Shown here: piece by piece, positions 46,900-57,259 of the stretch
Numbering within the stretch: the stretch's first letter is position 1
Layout: each line of letters starts with the position of its first letter
Origin: Prosopocoilus inquinatus
Taxonomy: Eukaryota > Arthropoda > Insecta > Coleoptera > Lucanidae
Assembly (NCBI GenBank): GCA_036172665.1
Contig: CM069879.1
Location: 20,747,924 to 20,811,923 of the forward strand
DNA length: 64,000 nucleotides
Direction of reading: 5' to 3'
Position numbers and translations under genes: made by a program
The notes under the pieces: generated by a model
Databases searched by the model: none
What the model was told of the DNA's origin: nothing
What the model saw: the letters and a program-made list of their open reading frames with translations, nothing else

Positions 46900-49165
46900 C
46901 CTGCTAATACAAAAACAAAACACTATCGAAATTCTCCATACTTATAATTGGATAATGATGGGCTTTCTTTTTGACTTAAGTCTACAGTGAGGTCAAATAT
47001 TGAGGAGAGTATAAAAAAGAAAGAGAGTGCCATGGAAGTCCTTTTACATTGGTATATCGTTTAAAAAAGAAGACAGTGCAACATCGAGTAATCCAAAAAC
47101 AAAACACTGCCGAAATTGTCCGCACATATAATAGGATAACAACGGATTTTCTTTTTGAATTACTTTACAGTGAGGTTACATAGGTTACATATTGTCGAAG
47201 TTTCTATAGCCGTCACGTTTTAAACGCATCGAAACAAAACAGTTGCGAATATTTTCATCTCGGTTTGAATAAGGATCTTCTGTATGATTAAAAAAAACAA
47301 TGCAAAAACAAAACAAAATGCCATCGAGCGTCTATAATCAAAACAATCGTAACAAGAAAAAATAACACCATCCAAGGCACTTTTTAAACTGATCGAAACA
47401 AAACAGTTGCGAATGTTGTCATCTCTGTTAGAATAAGGGTCTTGTATATGATTATGTTTGTATGCCCAACTAATTACAGAGAAAAAGAAACAGTAAAAAA
47501 ACAAGAGCTAAACCTACGCTAAATCATAAACAAAAATTAAAGTTAAGTATACAAATGAAAAGAATATCGATTGCATAACAACCGATTTTCTTTTTGAATT
47601 AATTTATTCTGAGGTTAAATATTGAGTAGAGTGTAGAAAAAGAAACAAAATGCAATCGAGTGTCTTTAATTATTAGTAATCAAAAGAAAACATTTGCGAT
47701 TTTTTGTTGCAAAATAAGGATCCATATGTCCAAACAAACTTTGGATAAATTTAGAAACGTTTGTCTCCTATCACTACAGCAGTTTGTTACCTATCTGACA
47801 ATCTATGAATTGACAGCTGTTTGGTGTTGTAGGTTCCGATGTACGTCACTAGTATCAGGTATTTTCTACTTACAACCTATTTCCATGACCGATCTTTGGA
47901 CATTCTACGATAAAAAAAATTATAAATCACAAGGAAAATCGATTAATAACACGTAAACAAAACACTGTCCAAATTGTGGTAAATATCGATTTTCTCCTTG
48001 TAATTGGTTTTTCTCGCGATGTCTTCAGGCATTGAGTGTATCCAAAAAAATAAAACGAATCGATCGTCTTTAATTAACCAAAACAGAACAACAAGAAGAA
48101 AAAAAAACACGGTCGAAAATTCATAGAAGGCAGTTTTTAATTAATCTTAATAAAACAGTTGCGATCTGTTGTCGTGATTGGAATAAAAATTTTGTAGAAA
48201 TTAACCCGAGCTTAAAAAAAAAGTAAATGACAAATCACGAGCGAAATCGATTAGCACGAAAACAAAACCCTGTCGAAATTATCCATTAATTGGGTAAAAG
48301 TTGATTAGGTTTTTGAAATCGCCGTTAAATTGTCAGGTGTTTTCTTCGCAATGACGTCAAATAGTAAAGGGTATGCAAAAACAAAATGCTACCGAGCGTC
48401 TTTAGTCATTAAAAAAAGGGAAACAAAACGAGAACAAAAAAAGAAAAACACGATCGAAGTTTATAATGAGTCAGTTTTTAAGTAATAATTATCAGTACAA
48501 AACAATTTCGCGATTTCTTTATCAAGGTTAAAATAAGAATCCTGCGATTAAAAAAGAAGCTAAATGTAGATCACGAGCGAAAACAATTATTGCAGAAACA
48601 AAACACTGTCGAAACTGCCCAACGATTGCGATTAGGTAAAAACCGATTTTCTTTTTGAAATCGTCTGCGATTTATCGATTTTCTTCTGGATGGTGTCAAA
48701 TATTGAACAAATAACAATGAATATTAATGGCACGAGGGGGTTTAAATCAAGATTGCAGAGAGCCGCCTTTAATTCATCAAAACAAAAGAACGTATAGGCG
48801 ACTTGAAAAAAAGAAAACACTATCGGATTTAGTATAGAAGTCAGTTTTCAGTTAATCAAAACAACATTTTTAGTCAGAATTTAAAAAAATAAAATAAGAA
48901 ATTGATAGTGCAGATATGAGGGTTAGTGCAAAAACAAAACACTGTCGCAATACTCGCAAAACGGAACGACTGATTTCTTGTCGAAATCGCCTGCGAGTTA
49001 TCAGTTGTTTTACCTGCACTGACCTTAATATTAAACAAAGAAGAAAACAAAAACAAATTGCTTATGGAATTTTGTAGCTCATATTTAACTAATCAAAACA
49101 AAACAAAGTACGGGTGACTTTAACAAAAAGAAAACTACTGTCGGACCTTGTATGTATAGTCATAA
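46900..49165 (+). repeat. Diverged continuation of the 400-bp satellite
   Basis: Degenerate units share AAAACAAAACACTGTCGAAAT, GATTTTCTTTTTGAA, GCGATGACGTCAAATATTGA-like and GTCTTTAATTAACCAAAACA blocks at irregular spacing. Strongly A-rich on the + strand. The short frames here are chance. Confidence 0.65.
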
Positions 49166-49170
49166 TTAAA

Positions 49171-49292
49171 AGTAATGTCTCCCCAATAAAACTTTAAGTC
49201 GCTATCTAACGGGTAAGCAAACCACTGTTTCCCAATTATAATGGTCAGATGGCATCGGGCCGCAATTTAAAATTTCTAGGAGAGACATTACT
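49171..49292. mobile_element. 122-bp MITE with AGTAATGTCTC ends
   Basis: AGTAATGTCTCCCC at the left and, inverted, AGTAATGTCTCTCC at the right. Inserted in the end of the satellite. No target duplication could be decided. Confidence 0.6.
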
Positions 49293-49479
49293 AAAAAGTA
49301 TAACTGTACCATCGGGTTCAAATAAAAGTAAACGATCTTTTTCGCTGTTGTATGTATGCCTTTGATTTGCCAATGCTTCGTTACGGGCCAATGTTACTTG
49401 ATTGTCACAAAAATATACTGAAACTGATTTTACAGAACTAAACTATCCTTGGAAGTCGTTTACTTTTATTTGCATCCGA

Positions 49480-50345
49480 TGGTACCTGCAGAAGTGCAGT
49501 CAAAAAAAAAACACTTTCTAACTCATTGAAAATTTAAAAAAGAAAACACTATCGGATCTTATAGTTATCAATGAGTACTCAACCAGGGAGTCGCTGTTAC
49601 GTAGAAAAAAACGACCTCCATTCCACCATATTGGTGTGTCGAGTCCCTTCTGTCAGACTGTCAGTGCAATTTAACATTTTCATTCATGCAGTAAAATCAA
49701 ATTTGGATCGTTTTGTTTAGTTTTAAGTGAAGTCGTATTTCTTCGAGCAAAACTAAAATATCCTTGGGCGTCGTTTACTGTTATTTGCACACGATAGTAC
49801 CTGCAGCAGTGCAGTCAAAAATGTTTAAAACACACTGAAAATTTAAAAGGGAAAACACTGTCGAATCTTATAGTTATTAATGAGTTCGCAATCAGGAAGT
49901 CGCTGTTACGTAAAAGAAAACGACATACGTTCCGCCGTATTGGTGTGTCGCTTCCCTTCTGTCAGATTGACAGTGCAATTTAACATTTTCATTCATGCAG
50001 TAAAACCAAATTTGGGTCTTTTTGTTTAGTTTTAAGTGAAGTCAAACTTCTTCGAGCAAAACTAATATCCTTGGGAGTCGTTTATGTTTATTTGCACCCG
50101 GTGGTACCTGCAGAAGTGCAATCAAAAAAGTTTTTAACACATTGAAAATTCAAAAGGGAAAACACTATAGAATCTTATAGTTATTAATGAGTACGCAACC
50201 AGGAAGTCGCTGTTACGTAGAAGGAAACGACCTACGTTTCGCCATTTTGGTGTGTCGCGTCCCTTCTCTCAGGTTGACAGTGCAATTTAACATTTTCATT
50301 CATGCAGTAAAACCAAATTCGGGTCGTTTTGTTTAGTTTTAAGAC
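49480..50345 (+). repeat. 306-bp tandem repeat, nearly three units
   Basis: TACCTGCAGAAGTGCAGTCA-like segments stand at 49490, 49798 and 50104. Units share GAGTCGCTGTTACGTAGAA-like, TTGGTGTGTCG, CAGTGCAATTTAACATTTTC and CCTTGGGAGTCGTTTA-like blocks and are about 90% alike by eye. A partial unit precedes 49490. Confidence 0.88.
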
Positions 50346-51659
50346 AAGAATTTTGCGTCTTGTGTTATCCATGATTGTTGTTACAGAAAAGTAGCAGAGG
50401 AATCAGCTATTATTGGAAATACGATTTCATAAGATTTATGACCGTACTCGTGCAAGATTTTTATCTTTATTTAACAATAAATATACGCTATAATAAATAA
50501 ATGCTAATAGTTATATGGTCGTTTGTTTATATCTATTAGGAGTACATATTTTTAATCAAGTCTCAGAAATAATAGTCCAAGATTGCCTCATGCAAACACA
50601 GTTACGAAAGTCAGCGGTCCTAATTCTTGAATACCACCTTGTCGACAAAGCTGTATTGTTGTTGGCATAAGAAGTCCCGTTTTCTGTAATATGGAGAAAT
50701 TCTGTTTTTTCGTCTCTGTAGACCTCTGATCTGGATCTTATACTTATAAATTACGTGTGAAAAGTGAATCACGAGTGAATTCGATCAATGTAAAAAAACA
50801 AAATACTGTCGGAATTATCCGCATAATTGGGTAAAACTAATTTCTTTAATAGTCCTCTCTGAGTCATGTACGTAATTCGTTCGTGAATTTCCCATTGGTG
50901 ACGCTGAACATTAAACAATTATAATGTAAACATTATAATGTAAAAAATAGCTAGATCGAAGACAGAATACTACTTATAAATAAATACGTCTGTAATAATT
51001 ATTTAATTAATAATAAAAAAATTAGGCCCGATCTTTTTTACTTCCTTGCAAATTATTAAATTTATCGGCCTTGGAATATATCCTTAGAAACCTTTTTATT
51101 ATCGACAAATCTGGCAGTTTGCTATTGATTACAATTTATTATTTCCTATTTGTTTCCAAGGTAAGACAGAACAGAAGGGCAAGAAAAAGTTATTCTAAAC
51201 CTAACCGCCAGATGGTGGTAAATCTGATTTAATCAAAATTGATCGTGTTATTTAATTTTGTGTTAATGTATCTAATTCTAACGACAACTGTTTTGTTTCA
51301 CTGTGATGGACGATAAATTTTTTAATCATTTTAGATCTGATCGAGGAAACAGCAACTTCTGAACGTGTGTGACCGTGCCTCATTGAGCTGCGTTCAAAAA
51401 GTTTACTCTGAGCTTCGCCATATGCACGGTTTGAACAGGGTTTACATTTTTAACTCTAGTAATTACGAGCAGTTTAAAGGTGGTACAGTTAACTTTGAGT
51501 CAATTCTGGGCAGTGCCGTAACTACCGGTATTCGCAGGGGTTCCATGGGACACGGGCCTGGGATTAGTAGAGATCTACCAAAGTCGACGATAGACGCAGG
51601 GTTGCCAGATTAGGCGGAATTCCGCCTGGCGTCTGATTTGTGCTAGATATTATACTTCG
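50346..51659. other. Unannotated stretch with two possible element ends
   Basis: CAGTGCCGTAACTACCGG at 51510 and CAGGGTTGCCAGATTAGG at 51597 look like hAT-type ends, but no partner end was found nearby. AGGCGGAATTCCGCCT at 51613-51628 is a perfect 16-bp palindrome. An 82-codon frame (51365-51613) crosses these signals and is not accepted as a gene. Confidence 0.4.
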
Positions 51660-52340
51660 AGTATCACTTTCTTTTGTTTTTTGTTCATTTCATATATTTC
51701 TTTCTTTTTGTTTTTTGTTTTTTGTTTTAAGGAATTAATGTATTGCATTTTATTCACGGTTTGCTTGTTTTATTTTTTCTTCCGTTTCCTGCCAGTCTCT
51801 TGTAACTTGTAAATGTTTGCCGCCAGGGATTCATTGTTTTTTCATTTGTTATTTTTGGTCTATCCGTTCTTCTTTTGAATTTTTTGTCTTTTGCATTTTA
51901 TTGGCTTATTACATTCCTCTTTTGTTCTTTACGAGCTCGTTTTTAATTTGCAAAAACTCATCGATTTTCATTTTTTTTATCGTGGTACTTCTATTTTTCT
52001 TTAATTCATTTTATGTTTTCATATTTCTCTTTTGTTTATTTTTATCGAATTGATTTTTCACATTTTATTGATTGACGCGTTTTTATAGTTGTCCTTTGTT
52101 TTCTTTTTAATTTTTGCCTGGTTATTAATTTGTTTCTTTTTGTTCGTATTAGTCGTCAATCTTTTATTGTTTTTATGCTCTCATACTATGTACTTCTCAT
52201 TTGCTTTTCTTAGCAAATTGATTGTTCGCGTTTTGTTGACACTTTTTGTGGGTTTTCATTTTTGTTTTGTATCCATCTCACTTATGATCTTCTCTTGTTT
52301 TCTACCCACAATTTTAAATAATGATAAATTTAAATAAATC
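51660..52340 (+). repeat. T-rich low-complexity tract
   Basis: Long runs of TTTTTGTTTTTTG and CTTTTCTTT type on the + strand, opposite in sense to the A-rich satellites at 32-49 kb. Two frames (51817-52053 and 52089-52337) consist almost only of Phe, Leu, Ile, Ser and Cys, as expected of T-rich DNA. Confidence 0.75.
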
Positions 52341-52859
52341 ATAATGTTCCATTTAAAATAGTCGAAAACAACTGAAAATCTTGAAAACCTAATAAATCTT
52401 TGTTTTTTCGATGGCTTGCCATAAAATGGAGTAGGAAAGGTCCTGTAACTAACTCAAAATAATATTTATACTGATTTTTTTATTTTGTTTTAATGAAATT
52501 TTAAGAAGAGTTCAGGGCTCAAATATTAACAAAAAGGGACCCAACAAAAAAGTACCGGACACGTTTAGTTACGTTTTTGATTTTGCGTACTGTATGAACG
52601 CGCCCCAAGTAGCCAATCAACAGGCGTGGGAATTTTAACTTCACAGTATGTAAGTACGCGGTTGCTAACTTTACTCCTCTTTTAATTGTTGTTATTTCGC
52701 AACCGAGATTAAATTGAAACACAATTATGACTAATTAAATTAATTAATTACTAAAAGTAATAAAACTAGTACAGTAATCAACAACATTTCAACCGTACTC
52801 CCGGAAGACGATGCGTGTGATTCCTGCGAAGTATACATTTAAAGAGATAAAACAACGAA
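52341..52859. other. Unannotated AT-rich spacer
   Basis: No gene or repeat recognised. Confidence 0.3.
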
Positions 52860-53095
52860 ATCCTACGATCGCTTTTTTGCCTGACATTGCAGTAGGATAG
52901 ACAAATTGAAGTGGGTTTGCTACATAATAAGTTTACCCCATGCAAGACGGTCATGTTTGCTGTCAAAGCATAATGAAAGTTTAAAAAAAAATCGTTGCAA
53001 ATCGTTTTTGATTGCAGTGAAAACTTCGAGCAGCCTCTGTACAGCTGTTTCAGCCCTTTTTGGTAATCAAAAACGTTTTGCAACAAAATGTTATA
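52860..53095. repeat. Copy 5 of the dispersed foldback family
   Basis: CATTGCAGTAGGATAGACAA, ATGCAAGACGGTCATG, TGCTGTCAAAGCATAATGAA and GATTGCAGTGAAAACTTCGAG match the copies at 6983-8067 with scattered substitutions. Confidence 0.72.
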
Positions 53096-54299
53096 AATTT
53101 AAACTTTATTGATTTTTATCTGGAAGGTAATATTTATAATTTCTTAATAATTATTAAGTGGTAATTGAAAACGAAGTGAGCTGCGACGTTTTATTAAAGC
53201 TCTGGGAGAAATTCTAACACAACAAAACAAAGAGGATTCATAAATTAACTAAACAGAGAAATAATTCAGTTGCCTAAATTAAGTCTTCGTCCTTAAATGA
53301 TTTTATATACAGGGATTTTTCTCTCTTTTGTGTACATATGGGGCTATGTATACGTTTGTAAAAAAACAGATCAACGCATTGATATACTGCAATTTACATG
53401 GAAACAAATTAATGGCAATTCATTTATACTTTTGGACTTTGTTAAAAATTATTCATGAAGATATTTTGTGTACTTACTGAACATTCACACTCTTATTATG
53501 AAGAACAATGTGAGGAAAGAACAACGTCTTTTAATCTTTTGTGATGTAAATTTGTTGCTCGTCGCCTTCTACATAATGCAGTGACCTGTTTTTTTTTTTT
53601 TGTTTTTATAAAAGTGTACATATGGGGTACACACAAAAATGTTTGGGATTAATTGTAATCTGTCTTACCGGTGTTAAATGGGGATAAAGTTTTGCTTAAA
53701 AAATGTTTAATCCTTATCTTAATTGGCGTTATTGTTGTCTTTCCCGACTAAATTATGTCTAAAAGTGAGTATTTACTCCAATAAGGATAAGCTCTACTCC
53801 TACTTTTATGTGGTAAACATCGTAACTCCGTCTTTTTTAATTCCACAAGCGGATGGATGCGAGAGAATATCAAAAAAGTGTTCCCTGGCGTCCAAAAAGT
53901 GGTAGCATTAACTCCAGATTTTTATCAGTGTATGTATACAAAAAAGAAAAAATCCTGTATGTGATGTATTATGCACACAAACTGAATATACATAGAAAAC
54001 ATAATTCAAATTGAAAGAATGTAGACAATAATTGGTGATTCCATGTGGTTTCACATTTGTTGAAACGAAATATTAAACTTCTAAAGGTGGCAGTTATTTA
54101 AGTCACAATCAGTGTGTATTTTATTGCGCCCCCTTGATTATATGAGAGTCCTTGAAGGAATAACTTCCAAGAATGTCAAATTAACTTAGCATGGAAAATG
54201 ATAAGAGAGAAAATTGTTCCTTGTTCGTTGTTTGTGTAGAATTCTACGTATATGTATAAAGCATTCTTGAAATCGCGTTTACAGTTACCTACATCGAAA
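53096..54299. other. Unannotated AT-rich stretch
   Basis: TGTACATATGGGG occurs at 53331 and again at 53615, a weak direct repeat. No gene recognised. Confidence 0.35.
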
Positions 54300-54720
54300 A
54301 ATAAACTCTTCCCATCACGAGTTTGTTTCGTCGATACGAACGAAACGAAACGAAACGAAGCAGGCGAGGTCCTCTTTCTCTCGCCGTACTTGGGGCACGT
54401 AACACAATTATTAGGGATAACAATCAATAAAATTCTAATAACGCCCGCCTCGGAAAAGTTAAACATAATCAAGCTACGTGAGCTCGCTTGCTTTCTATAA
54501 TTGCGGCGTTTCCGTGTTTTACCGAGCAGACCGTGGTAAACTCTCCGATCAATAACGGTAATTCCTCGACAACATATTTTACGAAAACGTCTCCTCCGCA
54601 GTCCCTGAATAATATAACACAGTGTTGTACTCGTGCTCGAGTACGACTATCTAATCGGGGCATCGACTTTTGTGTAATTATCCGAGTACTTGCGTTTTCT
54701 CTCGTTTGATCCTGAAAGAG
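54300..54720. promoter_or_regulatory. Small CpG-enriched segment, function unknown
   Basis: CpG density is clearly above the surrounding AT-rich DNA (for example GCGGCGTTTCCGTGTTTTACCG and CTCGTGCTCGAGTACG). It starts with a CGAAA pentamer run (54343-54361). Overlapping frames on both strands (54252-54500, 54488-54709, 54469-54663) show no recognisable protein. It could be an exon, an enhancer or an old element. Confidence 0.3.
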
Positions 54721-55155
54721 TTGGAATGAATCGTTTGGATAACATATGTTCTCATTCCGGAACTACTTTGGATAACTGAAGTTTCAACCGGAAATCAAAG
54801 TTTTAAACAAAAATCTTTCTTCAGTTCTGGTGTAGACTAAACAGATCCTTATTTATGTTTAGATACCCTTGTTTGATGATATTATTTTTTGTTTCATAAA
54901 TTGGAAGATAAAAAAGCGTTGGCAATAATCGGAAAAATTGAAATCGGATAATCGGTTTCTTCGTTTCGGATATAATTGGTTATCTAAATCAGGCCTAATC
55001 AAGCGAGGGGAATATGTCGGGGTATATTTTCCTTCTACCATCGCACAGGCAGTGCCGGTTCCCGCTTGACGCTCAGTCGCTTCAATTTCAACAACCAACG
55101 ATATACAAAACTTATGTAGATAATATTCTTTATGGACAATGTAGTGACGAGCAAT
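54721..55155. other. Unannotated spacer
   Basis: No gene or repeat recognised. Confidence 0.3.
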
Positions 55156-55164
55156 ATTATATCG

Positions 55165-56529
55165 ACATCTGTGAAGTTGGCACCTCATTTTTCTAAAAAG
55201 TGATATTTTATAGGAGTTCTGATAGCACCCCAAAGAGTTCTGGAGTTCTATGTCAAAATTAAAAAGAGTTCTGGCGGTTTAAACATAAAAAAATGACTTA
55301 AAATTAGGAGTGCTAAGTTCACAAAACGGGATTTGAAAATTGGCTATAAAATGTTAATTGTTGGAAATAATTAATTTCATCATTAAGACTTTCTTTAGAA
55401 CTATTGAGGTGCTATCCAGAACTCTAAACAGAATCTCGAAATTTTGAAATTACTATATCCCCCTTACTCTATATAAGATCCGAAAACGCAGAAACATTTT
55501 ATTATTGGACGTAGAGACCTATAAATGCAAAATAATTATTAGTTCAAGTACCATACTACTCTTAAAAGAAAATTTTCATTTTACGCTCTCACAACACTCG
55601 AGAATTTTGCCAAGGTATAAAATGGACATTTTTCTCGAAAATTTTTCCGTTCTGCATAGAGTTCTGGGTAGCACCCCACGAGTGCTCACGTATATCCTTA
55701 ACGACCAAAGCGCTAAAATCAAAAGTAATAAAGTTCCAGCGATTTTTCGTGTCTCGATATGAAATTTTGTTAAAGTGCAAAATGGAAATTTTTCTGGAAA
55801 ACTTTTTCGTTCTGCTTGGAGTTCTGGGTAGCACCCCACGAGTTCTAACGTTTATCCTTAACGACCAAAGCGCTAAAATCAAAAGTAAAAAAGTTCCAGC
55901 GATTTTTCGTGTCTCGATATGAAATTTTGTTAAAGTGCAAAATGGAAATTTTTCTGGAAAACTTTTTCGTTCTGCTTGGAGTTCTGGGTAGCACCACACG
56001 GGTTCTCACGATTATCCTTAACGACCAAAGCGCTAAAATCAAAAGTAATAAAATTCCAACGATTTTTCGTTTCTCGAAAAGTGTCAAAGCGTAAAATGAA
56101 GAAAAAAATGGTTTCAGGTTCTTTTCTTTTAAGAGTAGTATGGTACTTAAACTAATAATTATTTTGCATTTATAGGTCTCTACACCCAAAAATAAAATGT
56201 TTCTTCGTATTCTGATCTTTTGTAGAATAAGGGGGATATAGTAATTTCAAAATTTCGAGATTCTCTTTAGAGTTCTGGATAGCACCTCAATAGTTCTAAA
56301 GAAAGTCTTAATGATGAAATTAATTATTTCCAACAATTAACATTTTATAGCCAATTTTCAAATCCCGTTTTGTGAACTTAGCACCCCAAATTTTAAAAGT
56401 CATTTTTTATGTTTAATCCGCTAGAACTCTTTTTAATTTTGACATAGAACTCCAGAACTCTTTGGGGTGCTATCAGAACTTCTATAAAAAATCCTTTTTA
56501 GAAAAATGAGGTGCCAACTTCACAGAAGC
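55165..56529. mobile_element. Foldback (Mutator-like) element with 9-bp target duplication and internal tandem repeat
   Basis: The arms 55165-55610 and about 56092-56529 are reverse complements of about 90% identity; outer ends carry TCTGTGAAGTTGGCACCTCA. ATTATATCG flanks both sides exactly (55156-55164 and 56530-56538). A 9-bp duplication with long inverted arms is typical of Mutator-like foldback elements. Between the arms are three 160-bp tandem units. Frames on the minus strand (55576-56189) only reflect the repeat. Confidence 0.8.
55610..56090. repeat. Three 160-bp tandem units in the loop of the foldback element
   Basis: Units begin near 55611, 55771 and 55931, each with AAATGGAAATTTTTCTGGAA-like, GAGTTCTGGGTAGCACC and TCCTTAACGACCAAAGCGCT. 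Units 2 and 3 are almost identical; unit 1 is more diverged. Confidence 0.9.
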
Positions 56530-56538
56530 ATTATATCG

Positions 56539-57259
56539 TTTTACGCTCAACAGTTTACCGCAAATAATACATTCTGCATTACCTGTACTGTTTATAAAAC
56601 ACATATACTTAAATTCATAATTTTGGTTCATGTTTGTATTTCACGATCGGCTGGCAGGCTGGCTCATTCTTATTGACGTTTCATTGACGACTATGGAATA
56701 GTGGGAGATACTACAACGTGGCTCTTCTCGTATTTTATGCCCGGGCCTGATCTAAATAGTGGTTAAAAGTGACCATTTCAATTATTTTGAAGAAAGGCTC
56801 CATGATGTTTGTGGACAAAGTTTTTTTTTTAGTAAGAACAATTGATACGTCTTGCCACAATAGTTTTATTATTAATGTTTGCGACCGGTTTATTCACACT
56901 AGTGACATCTTCGAGCAGAAAATTATAAGAACACGCAAACCTATACACATAAAAGAACTAACAATAGTTAAGTAAAAACATTTTAAAATTTGAATTACAA
57001 CTTACGACTAAAAACGCAGCCAGCTGCTGCATAGTATAGTGACGTCATTTTATCAAAGGACACAACTACGAATAAGTAAAGATTAAGTGGGTAGGGAGAA
57101 TGATCTATTTGTACATTCGAGTTAATAACAAGAAAGAATTGGTCGTTGATACCGTTGATTTGATTGACAGTTTGTCCAACAGAAACAGAAGGGTAAGAGC
57201 CGTAACTTCGCGACAGAGTACCTATGGGTTAGACACCACTTCGCGACAGAGTCTTTATA
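56539..57259. other. Unannotated stretch left of the Penelope-like remnant
   Basis: A GIY-YIG endonuclease would be expected here if the Penelope-like element were complete. TGTGGCAAGACGTAT on the minus strand near 56850 would read CGKTY, but the surroundings do not support the domain. Confidence 0.3.

Noticed and set aside
51510..51628. Complete hAT element starting with CAGTGCCGTAACTA or CAGGGTTGCCA
   Set aside because: No matching inverted end or 8-bp duplication was found within a plausible distance.
51817..52337. Two hydrophobic frames that look like membrane proteins
   Set aside because: Composition follows from T-rich low-complexity DNA (Phe, Leu, Ile, Cys, Ser only).
55576..56189. 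Overlapping minus-strand frames of 87-136 codons
   Set aside because: They read through the 160-bp tandem units and foldback arm; the repeated peptide has no independent support.
56820..56880. GIY-YIG endonuclease of the Penelope-like element (CGKTY near 56850)
   Set aside because: Only five residues match and the surrounding sequence has stops and no further domain motifs.
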